From positions 1-13,905 of the forward strand of contig JASCIV010000703.1 of NCBI GenBank assembly GCA_030374735.1: a stretch of DNA of 13,905 bases, read 5' to 3'. Every line of letters begins with the position of its first letter. The first letter of the stretch is position 1. This document shows positions 7,136-13,905 of the stretch, one piece after another. The position numbers and the translations under genes are program-made. The notes beneath the pieces are model-generated. The model had not been told where the DNA came from. It was given only the letters and a program-made list of their open reading frames with translations, and did no database searches. This DNA is from Gracilaria caudata. Its lineage: Eukaryota > Rhodophyta > Florideophyceae > Gracilariales > Gracilariaceae.

Positions 7136-7670
7136 CTCGCGTCACTGGTCTCAAGTTCTGCCAAGCCCATTCTCAACCTTCGCATGGCACATATCTTATA
7201 CGCGTCGCGCCTCTGAAGTCCTCGAAGCGCTCTCCATACGCAGGATAAGCATTACGTACGCAGTTGAAGAAATGAAGGTGTTGAGCTCAAGTGCACGGCG
7301 CGTGCATTGCGAGGTTGACGTACAGCTTCGATTTTTGGCTTAGTGCAGTCACGCGCCACGGCGCGACATGCCGACAGCGCAATTAAACACAGCATGCCCT
7401 GACACAGAACAGGGCCGTCCTGGGCCCATGATTTAAAAGTCCGACGTTGGGTTGAAGAAGAGCATTGCATGTAACTTCATCGAAGCTCCACGCAAACCGC
7501 GAATAATAAGCTTTTGGGGGCAGAGTGCAGCACCAGTTGTGTGAAAAGGAAAGAAACTCTGCGCTGATCCAGACATATCGGTCACCTATCACTCCGCACA
7601 AGGCTGAACATCCCTGGCCATCAAATCGCCTTCGAATTAAGTCGATCTGACGCTGTTGGGTTCAGGAAAC
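7136..7670. promoter_or_regulatory. Divergent upstream region between the SDR and AT-hook protein genes
   Basis: About 535 bp lie between two divergent ATGs. Short frames occur on both strands but none has protein-like composition or a recognisable motif. No TATA box or tRNA is evident. The region presumably contains both promoters and 5' leaders, and possibly an unrecognised leader exon. Confidence 0.45.
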
Positions 7671-9566
7671 ATGCCTTTGTCATCTTCACAAACGCCATTG
7701 CCGGTTTTACCACCGCTGAGGTCCGTACCCGTACACACTGGCAAATCATCCAAACGGCCAGTAAGCGGTCGATCACGAGCGCGTGTTGGGACGCAGAGAG
7801 ATACATCTTCTCCAAGACGCAGAGCATCGCCGTCACGTTCCCATTCTTCTTCTGAGGAATCTTTTTATTCTTCTTCAGATTCTTCTCATTATTCCTCGTC
7901 TTCCTCGTCGTCTGCGCCGGCACCTTCACGTTCGCATTCGTACTCGAGCAGTTCCAATTATCCCTCTTCCACGCATACGTCACCGAAGAACCGATCACAA
8001 TTATCTCCAAAGCGGGATGTGAAACCGTCCATTCACAAGCTTCTTAAACGCTCTGCTATTCGAAAGAAGCAAAATTCAGGAAGCGCTTCGCACAAAAAGC
8101 TAACTCACGATGCGAAGAAAAGCAATCAAAAGTTCAATGAGAACGGCTTCCAACGAAAGGTAGCTGCCTCGATTCGAAACCAGACATGTGCGTCCGCCGT
8201 GGAGATCGTCGGGCGGTCCGATGCAACGATTGCGCAGGCGCTAGAACAACTGACCGCACTGTCAAGCATTCCACGGCGCAGGGGTCGCCCGAGCAAATCG
8301 GTTATCGAACAACGGAATCGATTGGAGAGACTTCGCGAACAGCTGGATAACGACATTGAAAGGCTGAATACGACTAGTGCCAAACATATGCGCACGACGA
8401 CAACTACCACCACAACAGCTACAACCAAAACGGGCAAGAAGAGCTGTAAACGACCAAGCAGAGACATGGCAAACACTAATGCGGCACAGGAAAACGAAAG
8501 GTCTGATCGCGCTGCGAAGCGAGTGAAGAAAACAAGTAGTACGACGAAGACGACTACTGGAACATACATCGAATCATCACCGTCATCTAGCGCAGGCGAG
8601 AGAATTGAGCGAGTTGGAAAGAAACGACAGAGGGAAGTGAACAACGACGGACCTCTCGACTCGCGCAAGACGAAGCGATTGATGAGTGGAAGCAGTGCCA
8701 TTCTTAAGACAGCGGTACCCTCAACACCTAAGACAGTTGCCGCTTCGCCTCGTAAGAGAGCGGTGAAAGCGCCCAAAAGTTCGGTGCGCAAACAAGGTGT
8801 AAAAAAAGAAAAGCGAGATAGATCTACGTCAAGAAACAAAGAGGAGGACGAGGGCAGTGATGAAGAGGATGAGAATGAAGATGTAGTGGATGTAAGTAGC
8901 GAAGAGGACGAGGACGAAATCAACAAAGACGACGAGGACGAAGACGAGGATGACATGGAAGACTACGAAGAGGATTGCGGCAATCGTAAAAGGAAAGGTG
9001 AGAAGTGTTCGGAGGAAGTGAAGAAAAAGAAGGACGAGAAGGATACGAAGATTGAAAACATGCAAGACGAGCTTGACGAGTTGAAAGACCGGTTGCAAAA
9101 GGAAATCTACCGAGCAGCGGAGTTGGAAGAGGCATTGGGCCTGGATATCAAAGCACAGGTAGCAAGTGCGGCGGAAGTGCAAAGCATGAAGAGCCGCATC
9201 GCAGATCTCGAAAAGCAGGTGAAAGGTTTGCAGTCGGTGATAGATCAAAACGAGGATCAGGTTCGCGAGAAGGATGCTGCGTTGAGAGGACTGATAGCGC
9301 AGGTTAAAGATTTGGAAGCAAGGCAGTGTCAAAACTGCGGCGACAAGGACGATGGTGAAGGCGCTCGAGAGAAGGAAGGAAAGGAGTCGAAGATCGACGC
9401 TGCTCAAGCGGAGTGTAAGGAAGAAATGGAAGAATTGAAACGATACGCTGAGGAAGTGAGCGGTAGAATGAAACAGGTTCTACAGGTGAACCGGCGCTTG
9501 CAACAGAAGATGCTGCGACTGCGTCGAGGAGATGTGGACGTCAAGGAAGCGCACGACTCGGTGTGA
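7671..9566 (+). CDS. AT-hook, acidic and coiled-coil nuclear protein (candidate chromatin factor)
   Basis: The first ATG, at 7671 (GGAAACATGCC), gives 631 residues; the frame is open 15 bases further up but without an ATG. From the N-terminus there is a Ser-rich, SR-like region (about 45-105), a basic region, and then an AT-hook core PRRRGRPSKS (about 201-210) of the kind that binds the minor groove of AT-rich DNA. A short helical heptad stretch (RLERLREQLDNDIERL) follows, then a Thr-rich run (about 241-254), several Lys/Arg clusters suitable for nuclear import (KRPSRD, KRVKK, KKRQRE, RKRAVK), a long Glu/Asp stretch (about 391-435), a Lys-rich patch (KRKGEK, KKKK) and two coiled coils (about 460-550 and 575-620) split by a CQNC motif near 553-556. 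The combination suggests a DNA- or nucleosome-binding architectural protein that oligomerises. No enzymatic or reader domain is visible and no orthologue is recognised. Confidence 0.75.
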   Translation: MPLSSSQTPLPVLPPLRSVPVHTGKSSKRPVSGRSRARVGTQRDTSSPRRRASPSRSHSSSEESFYSSSDSSHYSSSSSSSAPAPSRSHSYSSSSNYPSSTHTSPKNRSQLSPKRDVKPSIHKLLKRSAIRKKQNSGSASHKKLTHDAKKSNQKFNENGFQRKVAASIRNQTCASAVEIVGRSDATIAQALEQLTALSSIPRRRGRPSKSVIEQRNRLERLREQLDNDIERLNTTSAKHMRTTTTTTTTATTKTGKKSCKRPSRDMANTNAAQENERSDRAAKRVKKTSSTTKTTTGTYIESSPSSSAGERIERVGKKRQREVNNDGPLDSRKTKRLMSGSSAILKTAVPSTPKTVAASPRKRAVKAPKSSVRKQGVKKEKRDRSTSRNKEEDEGSDEEDENEDVVDVSSEEDEDEINKDDEDEDEDDMEDYEEDCGNRKRKGEKCSEEVKKKKDEKDTKIENMQDELDELKDRLQKEIYRAAELEEALGLDIKAQVASAAEVQSMKSRIADLEKQVKGLQSVIDQNEDQVREKDAALRGLIAQVKDLEARQCQNCGDKDDGEGAREKEGKESKIDAAQAECKEEMEELKRYAEEVSGRMKQVLQVNRRLQQKMLRLRRGDVDVKEAHDSV

Positions 9567-9656
9567 TGCAACAGGACATGTGTTTGTTCCCTTTTACCAC
9601 GCTCACAACGGATTCAACACGACATGTGCTTGTTCCCCTTTACCACGCTCACAACA
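9565..9656. repeat. 46-bp tandem duplication starting in the stop codon of the AT-hook gene
   Basis: Bases 9565-9610 and 9611-9656 are two adjacent copies of a 46-bp unit with five mismatches (41 of 46 identical). The shared core runs GACATGTG(T/C)TTGTTCCC through TTTACCACGCTCACAAC. The first copy begins inside the TGA stop (9564-9566), so the duplication extended the 3' untranslated region and left the protein end intact. Confidence 0.9.
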
Positions 9657-9788
9657 TAAACATCCAACGCAACGCTTTTAACGCATCCCGGAAAGAAGAA
9701 CAAAGAGGCGCCCCAACCCGCGCAGTCCGCCCCACCGACTCTCTGCCACGCAGCGCAGAAGCGATCGGCAGGACGGCCCCGGCCTTAG

Positions 9789-10085
9789 TTATGTATCGTC
9801 ATCCTCGAGCACCACCACGCACGCATCCCACGCCGCCGACTCGCCCTGCGCCACCGGCGCGCGCGGCGCGTCGACCATCACGCCGCTGACGACGCGCAGA
9901 TGACGCTGCAGCACCGCCGCGGCCGCGGTTGCGCCAGCCGCCGCAACGCTGCCGTGCGATCGCGTTGTCGCGGCGGCGGCCGCGCGCGTGGACGGCGGCA
10001 GCGGCGCCGATCGTAGCGGCGCGGAAAGGCGTAGCGCGCGTAGAGAGCGCGGAAGCGCGCGCGCGGCACGGAGGGGCACGGCCAT
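9789..10085 (-). CDS. Possible small organelle-targeted protein (98 residues)
   Basis: The frame starts at ATG 10085 (CGACATGG) and ends at 9789. Its first 45 or so residues are rich in Ala, Arg, Leu and Ser without acidic residues (MAVPLRAARALPRSLRALRL), typical of a mitochondrial presequence or plastid transit peptide. A short Ala-rich hydrophobic stretch follows (GSVAAAGATAAAAV) and then a balanced C-terminal part ending in WDACVVVLEDDDT, which reads like a true protein end. The sequence is very GC-rich, which keeps most frames open, and the frame continues without a stop to 10622, so length is no evidence. No family is recognised. If real it forms a divergent pair with the sulfotransferase gene. 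Confidence 0.35.
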   Translation of the reverse strand: MAVPLRAARALPRSLRALRLSAPLRSAPLPPSTRAAAAATTRSHGSVAAAGATAAAAVLQRHLRVVSGVMVDAPRAPVAQGESAAWDACVVVLEDDDT

Positions 10086-10512
10086 GTCGGGACTATCGGT
10101 CAGGCGCGGAGCGACGGCGACGCAAGCGACTCGGCGGGCCGGGATGTGGAGGCGCACGCGGCGCGCGCGGCGCGCGCGGCGAGGGCACAGGCAGCAGTGC
10201 CGAGCACGTGCGCGGCGCGTGTAGCGGCGTGGCAGACGACGTGTCGCATCCGGAAGGCGGCAGGGGGCGTGTGCTGCTCGACGTGTCCCTTTTGAGCGCT
10301 TGTCGGGCGAGCACGCGTACGGCGGTGACGTCTCTGCTGTGTGCCACCTCGGATTTCTACCCGTGCTCGCTTGCAACGCGGTACAATGACTTTTTGCGTC
10401 CTGGGGCGCAGTGCTAACACTGCGTCTGCGCGCTGCCCGCCTCCCTTCGCTGCCTTCGTCTGCATCGTCTTCCTCTCCGTCGTCTGCGTCTCCGCGCCAA
10501 TTGAACTGAACC
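10086..10512. promoter_or_regulatory. GC-rich region upstream of the sulfotransferase gene
   Basis: About 430 bp between the ATG of the sulfotransferase and that of the possible small minus-strand protein. The part from 10086 to about 10260 is extremely GC-rich, including a 9-bp period repeat of CGGCGCGCG (10159-10181, about 2.5 copies). The part nearer 10513 is less GC-rich and pyrimidine-rich on the plus strand (about 10430-10490, repeated CGTCT/TCGTC), a common look for a 5' leader. The frames open across this region on both strands are attributed to composition. Confidence 0.45.
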
Positions 10513-11565
10513 ATGGTCAAACACCCCCCCGTTGTGACGTTGAGGCTGTCCGTACGTGAGCTGCTGGCGCTCACGGTCTTCGGCTTCATATTTGTCACGC
10601 TCTGCATAACGAGCAGCTTCACACCTACGTCCTATAGGCTCCCACCGCTGAGCGTGCTCAATTCTTCGCTCTCCGCTGTCAACGATTCGGCCGTGCTGGA
10701 GCGCAATCGCGCTCGCATGTTGACCGAATTGCCCGCCTGCGCCGCACACGGTCGCGCCAACACTTTTCTCATGTTCTTCATGGGACACTCTGGCTCCACG
10801 GCGATCATGACCTCCTTGAAGCAGCACTCACAGACTTCGATTGAAGGATTCGAACCGGTTGACCACGGCGATTTTCGCTCTGGAACCAGTGAGGAGAACG
10901 CCAAGAAAGCCTTGAAATACACATCGCAGTACTTTCAAAACGCTTCCAAACATGGCCTCACTTCGGGCTTTAAGATTCGGCCACTACATATATCTAAAGC
11001 TCCCGACGCCTTCTCCAAGCTCATTCGCCAGTACAATACACGCATTATCTGGAGCTATCGCTCTAACATGCTCAAGCAGGCCATCGGTGATTATGGAATC
11101 TATCTTGGCGACCGCTCCGCATTTGAAGGTATCAAGATTAAACCGAATCAAACTGCCCCGGATCGATCCAATCGTTCCATCTACATTGATGATATTCGGC
11201 GCCTGCACCGATTTATGAAGAATCGAATTTCAGGTGACAAACAGGTTGCGGCAGCTCTCAAGGCCGTCAGTAAGGATCACTGCGTGCTGCCAGTGAGTTA
11301 TGAGAGCTTTTTGAAGGATCCATCTGTCACCATGTTGCGAATCCAACGCTTTTTGGGCCTAAATGATGACGAGATTCACGAATCCACTAGAGCAAAGGCT
11401 AATCCTGACACCATCTGCGACTTGGTGCAGAACTGGGAGGAGGTGTGTGAGGCATTCTTTGGTTGCGTTCAGTGGAGATGGATGTTGGATGACTTTGAAA
11501 ATGGTTGCTCATGTTCTTCTTTGCGCCCAAGTCGGTTCGGTACAAAGTTCTGTTCGATCAAGTAA
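10513..11565 (+). CDS. Type II membrane sulfotransferase (Golgi, polysaccharide-type)
   Basis: 350 residues starting at an ATG in CCATGG context. A short basic cytosolic tail (1-14) is followed by one hydrophobic anchor (about 16-34) and a lumenal stem, the topology of Golgi sulfotransferases. FMGHSGSTAIMTSL (about 89-102) fits the 5'-phosphosulfate-binding loop, and RIIWSYRSNMLKQAIGDY (177-194) fits the 3'-phosphate-binding strand and helix of PAPS-dependent enzymes. LPVSYESFLKDP (259-270) and RIQRFLGL (276-283) match the conserved acceptor-side segment. Sequons at N50, N57, N143, N212 and N220 suit a lumenal domain. The C-terminal third is Cys-rich (CDLV, VCEAF, GCVQW, GCSCS). In algae with sulfated galactans or other sulfated wall polysaccharides such enzymes transfer sulfate from PAPS to sugar hydroxyls; the exact substrate is unknown. 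The end may be altered by a frame change (see the frame at 11511). Confidence 0.82.
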   Translation: MVKHPPVVTLRLSVRELLALTVFGFIFVTLCITSSFTPTSYRLPPLSVLNSSLSAVNDSAVLERNRARMLTELPACAAHGRANTFLMFFMGHSGSTAIMTSLKQHSQTSIEGFEPVDHGDFRSGTSEENAKKALKYTSQYFQNASKHGLTSGFKIRPLHISKAPDAFSKLIRQYNTRIIWSYRSNMLKQAIGDYGIYLGDRSAFEGIKIKPNQTAPDRSNRSIYIDDIRRLHRFMKNRISGDKQVAAALKAVSKDHCVLPVSYESFLKDPSVTMLRIQRFLGLNDDEIHESTRAKANPDTICDLVQNWEEVCEAFFGCVQWRWMLDDFENGCSCSSLRPSRFGTKFCSIK

Positions 11566-12211
11566 TTCGCAAGCTCAAAGATGCTACTGATGCTGTGTTT
11601 GGACCGAAATGTTTCGAACTCAATGGACGTCGTAAGTTGTTCTGAGCAGCGCCTTATAACCCTTTGAGGTGCACCTTCGTAGTTTAGCCTAGTCAACTCT
11701 TGTTCAACAAATTACTATTGGTCATTTCGTACATGACGTAAGGTTAGTACATCTATGCAGAAGGGGACCCGACCGCCGAGCAGTCTGTTCATTCCGCATT
11801 CAGTTGACGAGGTGGCGAGCGGCTCAAACTCACGAGTTCTCGAATCATAGTGACAGTGTCAGTGACAGTGTCCGCGTATGATGTTTGTTTTGTTTTGCGG
11901 ACTGCAGGTGCCATGAACCCTCATCATGAGGACATGATGTCCAAGCCCGTGGACTCATATATGAATCCACACAACCCACCCCCTACAAGGGTAGAACGCT
12001 ACTACCCTTGTACAGTAGCAGGCTTGACAGCAAAGCTTTTTTGGCAGTTTCCTTGTCAGCCCTTTTCTTGGGCCCAACTCTTTACAGCTCCATTGGTTTT
12101 TTTTTTTTGCAGACTTCTATGGATGTGAGCTTTAACTTGTTGCAGAGTCCAAAAAGACAGAGTTGGGTCCACTGGCCGTTAGAGACGGGGCTCGACGGAA
12201 CTAAAGTATAG
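11511..12211 (+). CDS. Possible spliced reading frame behind (or continuing) the sulfotransferase
   Basis: A second frame, shifted by one base from the sulfotransferase, is open at 11499-11642 and reads very protein-like: MFFFAPKSVRYKVLFDQVIR, then KLKDATDAVFGPKCFELNGR. A full-consensus donor GTAAGT lies at 11632-11637. Joining 11631 to 11908, after the acceptor CTGCAG, keeps the frame and continues MNPHHEDMMSKPVDSYMNPH. A weaker donor at 11991 and a strong pyrimidine-tract acceptor ending 12112 then keep the frame to a TAG at 12209-12211. The model (11511-11631, 11908-11990, 12113-12211) codes for 100 residues. It could be the true C-terminus of the sulfotransferase reached through a one-base frame change near the AAAA at 11498-11501, a separate small gene, or chance. 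The family is not recognised, and the 11991 donor is the weakest step. Confidence 0.32.
11849..11872. repeat. Perfect 12-bp tandem duplication containing TGACA-N-TGTCA
   Basis: AGTGACAGTGTC occurs twice without change (11849-11860, 11861-11872). Across the unit lies TGACAGTGTCA, an inverted repeat of TGACA around one base. TGACAG is the core of sites bound by TALE homeodomain proteins, so a regulatory role is possible. In the spliced model above this element would be intronic. Confidence 0.6.
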
Positions 12212-12220
12212 ATTCTATAC
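12206..12220. repeat. Short inverted repeat GTATAG-ATT-CTATAC
   Basis: Six-base perfect arms with a three-base loop lie across the TAG stop of the possible spliced frame and about 110 bp from the end of the convergent FKBP gene. It may be part of a 3' processing region; nothing more can be said. Confidence 0.4.
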
Positions 12221-12327
12221 CTTGTATAACCGCACTAGATAAAGAGGCCTTGTTCAAATCGACAAGGACAACTAAACCGCATGCGCTATCTAAAAATCGG
12301 GCCCTTTCGTCAGACAAATGTACTGCT

Positions 12328-12753
12328 TTATAGCTCTCGGTCGTCGTCGTCGGGGCCAAAATCAACCAGTTCCACCTTGAATTTCAACGTAGCCTTCTCA
12401 GGAATGACCGGCGGAAACCCACGATCGCCGTATCCTTTGTGCGGCGGAATGACCAAATTGCGAACTTCTCCCTTGCAAATACCTTCCAACCCTTCATCCC
12501 ATCCTTTGATCACCATGCCCTGTCCCAAAACAAAGGCAAATGGCTCTCCGCGCTTGTAGGAGCTATCGAATTCACTACCGTCCTCCAAGGTTCCCTCGTA
12601 GTGCATCAGTAAACGATCGCCTTTCTTCGCTGCTCGACTGCAATCGCCAGTTTTTACGGTTTCAATTTCAAGTTCGGCCGCAGACGCGGGGCCGGCGAAT
12701 AGGGCGAGGGCGACGATGGCTAGAAAGGCGGCGGTTTTCGTTCGGCGAGACAT
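12328..12753 (-). CDS. FKBP-type peptidyl-prolyl isomerase, secreted/ER-lumenal (FKBP2-like)
   Basis: FKBPs catalyse cis-trans isomerisation of prolyl bonds during protein folding. The 141-residue protein begins with a clear signal peptide: basic MSRRTK, hydrophobic core to about residue 20, and a likely cut after ASA (25). A single FKBP domain fills the rest. All residues lining the active and FK506-binding pocket of FKBP12 can be placed with correct spacing: Y52, F62, D63, R68, F72, V81, I82, W85, Y108 and F125. C38 and C93 lie where the ER enzyme FKBP2 (FKBP13) has its disulfide pair. The C-terminus DDDDREL ends in an xxEL tetrapeptide (DREL), similar in kind to the RTEL of human FKBP2, so ER retrieval is likely. 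An alternative is thylakoid-lumen FKBP, but the short N-terminus lacks a two-part transit peptide. There are no introns in the coding region. Confidence 0.93.
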   Translation of the reverse strand: MSRRTKTAAFLAIVALALFAGPASAAELEIETVKTGDCSRAAKKGDRLLMHYEGTLEDGSEFDSSYKRGEPFAFVLGQGMVIKGWDEGLEGICKGEVRNLVIPPHKGYGDRGFPPVIPEKATLKFKVELVDFGPDDDDREL

Positions 12754-13459
12754 GATTTTCGAATCGAGCTTGTCCGTGACGAGAATACCTATGAAGCTAG
12801 ATCGCCCAACTTTGATGTGGACTCAGATCGAGGAGGAACAAACTTCGTGAGTGTGTGCTCGGTATAGCATAGATGGAAACTTCGTCGCCCGTGTGTTCGG
12901 CCTTCATCAGGATGTCGGAAATTTCTAGGGCTCGTACTGTAAAGTGTTTCTTGAGGTTATGTTCCCTCGCCTGGCGATCCTTTCTGCATTACGCTTTTGA
13001 AGGGTACAATTCCAAGCAAGAAGGGAGCCTTCTCCATTCGACCGCGAGGTTTAATCCGAATATGCCAGTTGGGGCCAAGGTCATCATGAGTTTGGCCATG
13101 GGACATGCCTCAAAGAGTCTTCGTCCCTGACCATCTGCACGCCTGCATCACAGAGAAATGCAAGCTTGTGCTGAACGTCTAGCACTGTTCTCGGTCAGAA
13201 CGAAATTTTCGACGGAGTCATGTTTCTGCCAAATACAAGGTATTTGTTTATTCAGAACGACACAGTCGGTGATTGTTCATACGAACGATTACCAGATGAT
13301 ACGTTGTGAAAGCAAGACTGTGTGCGCCCTTGCGGTTTCGGTGCCGTTGTTTTTCGGAATCTGCTCATCCGTACTCCGATCTATCCGTCGCTGTTCTTAA
13401 ACCCTGCTGGGAATGTCATCAACATATGTATGTCGATCCCCTAGTTCTGTAAGGTTAGG

Positions 13460-13474
13460 TTCTTCTTCTTCTTC
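13460..13474. repeat. TTC trinucleotide microsatellite (five units)
   Basis: Five uninterrupted TTC units. No coding frame is supported here, so it is taken as a simple repeat. Confidence 0.85.
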
Positions 13475-13556
13475 ATTACGAGACACGTAGGCTAATTACG
13501 CCCATCGTTGCGGGGGCTGCTAAGGACCCCAACACCTACAACGCTTCCCTTCAGAA

Positions 13557-13605
13557 AAAGTAGCTAGAACTAAGATTATTCGCTTCACGCTTGCTAAGCT
13601 ACTTT
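13557..13605. repeat. Nine-base inverted repeat with 31-base loop
   Basis: AAAGTAGCT (13557-13565) and AGCTACTTT (13597-13605) are perfect complements. The element could form a hairpin in RNA. No known RNA family or transposon end is recognised. Confidence 0.45.
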
Positions 13606-13838
13606 GGCATTTCTTAGGAACCATTTGGTCTTAAGGTTTGGTTGGTTTTCCCTTTTCGTATGTGATATTTTTGACAAAGAAATGACAGCCAATTCTGTGA
13701 CACTTTCGGAGGTAATACGAGAAGCGGCAACAAAAACGTATAGCCCTCTTTCCCTTCTCTGATAATGATTGCTTTAACAAAGAGCTTTCTTCTTCTTTGT
13801 TTTGGACAACAGCTTTCAATTACTAGGCTGAAGTAAAT

Positions 13839-13905
13839 CTTTCCTTACAGAAAGGTTTCTCTCTTTAAGAATGCTAACAACTTATGCGGATACTGTCGAA
13901 TCAAA
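13839..13905 (+). other. Candidate 3' splice acceptor and partial exon at the window edge
   Basis: A pyrimidine-rich CTTTCCTTACAG ends at 13850, like the acceptors proposed elsewhere in the window. The frame starting at 13852 is open to the last base (18 codons, KVSLFKNANNLCGYCRIK). Fifty-four open bases are weak evidence; the exon is only a possibility. Confidence 0.22.

Larger units (their letters stand above)
12754..13905. other. Right-hand 1.15 kb without a supported gene
   Basis: The first part must hold the FKBP promoter. Two plus-strand frames (12873-13130 and 13158-13400) have ATG codons but no recognisable motif, and their composition is not convincing. Further right there is a TTC microsatellite, an inverted repeat and T-rich sequence. 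The last 55 bases follow a good splice acceptor and may be exonic. Confidence 0.45.

Noticed and set aside
8126..8956. 276-residue minus-strand frame rich in serine runs
   Set aside because: It is the antisense of the acidic block and Thr-rich run of the AT-hook protein; GAC/GAG repeats read backwards as Ser/Leu.
8829..9407. 192-residue hydrophobic minus-strand frame resembling a membrane protein
   Set aside because: Antisense of a Lys/Glu-rich coiled coil always gives Leu/Phe-rich text; no independent support.
9929..10622. Long overlapping frames (plus 162 codons, minus 277 and 121 codons) in the second GC-rich island
   Set aside because: All are Arg/Ala-rich composition artefacts. Only the last 98 codons of the long minus frame have a plausible start and end, and they are listed separately.
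11805..11850. tRNA-like string (GTGGCGAGCGGC followed by GTTCTCGAATC)
   Set aside because: The distance between the D-arm-like and T-arm-like parts is far too short, and no acceptor or anticodon stem can be formed.
12873..13130. 85-residue plus-strand frame with faint spacing similarity to an FKBP core (HY, EG, GS, VI)
   Set aside because: The similarity is a handful of scattered residues without the DSS or KGW signatures, and there is no matching nucleotide similarity to the nearby FKBP gene.
1..13905. Defence island, CRISPR array, phage or transposon genes
   Set aside because: No repeat-spacer pattern, transposase, integrase, reverse transcriptase or viral motif was seen; the gene content is ordinary eukaryotic nuclear.

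Overview
The window looks like nuclear DNA of a compact, intron-poor photosynthetic eukaryote. My best guess is a red alga or close relative with a primary plastid. Three things point there: a bacterial-type translation initiation factor IF-1 with a plastid-style transit peptide carrying an AFV motif, split by a spliceosomal intron; an ER-type FKBP with a signal peptide; and a type II membrane sulfotransferase of the kind that modifies polysaccharides. The lineage is an inference, because no rRNA or other phylogenetic marker is present.

Layout. Bases 1-108 may be the start of a minus-strand gene that leaves the window. Bases 190-341 hold two nested repeat and inverted-repeat structures with E2F-like and MYB-like sites. 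Bases 628-1428 are coding-like plus-strand sequence broken by stops and frame changes, best read as a decayed gene. An intergenic stretch with a hairpin followed by T5 (1711-1768) precedes a 496-residue protein of unknown function with two membrane segments (1982-3472, +). Next come a disordered protein rich in CDK sites (3996-4985, -), spliced plastid IF-1 (5422-5939, +), a divergent 3-beta-HSD-type SDR that lacks its canonical cofactor and catalytic residues (6074-7135, -), a large AT-hook, acidic and coiled-coil protein (7671-9566, +), a possible small organelle-targeted protein (9789-10085, -), a sulfotransferase (10513-11565, +) with a possible overlapping spliced reading frame behind it (11511-12211), and FKBP2-type prolyl isomerase (12328-12753, -). 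The last 1.1 kb holds no gene I can support, only simple repeats, an inverted repeat and a good splice acceptor at 13850 that may open an exon running off the window.

The better-supported genes alternate strands almost perfectly, giving three divergent pairs with shared upstream regions of about 430-535 bp. Two of these regions are strongly GC-rich. The genes do not form one pathway: they serve plastid translation, ER folding, Golgi sulfation and nuclear or chromatin functions, as expected for ordinary eukaryotic nuclear gene order. I found no mobile element with its own genes, no tRNA or rRNA and no CRISPR array. The most interesting items are the degenerate SDR, the CDK-site/D-box protein, the second reading frame behind the sulfotransferase, and the repeat-built regulatory region at 190-341.
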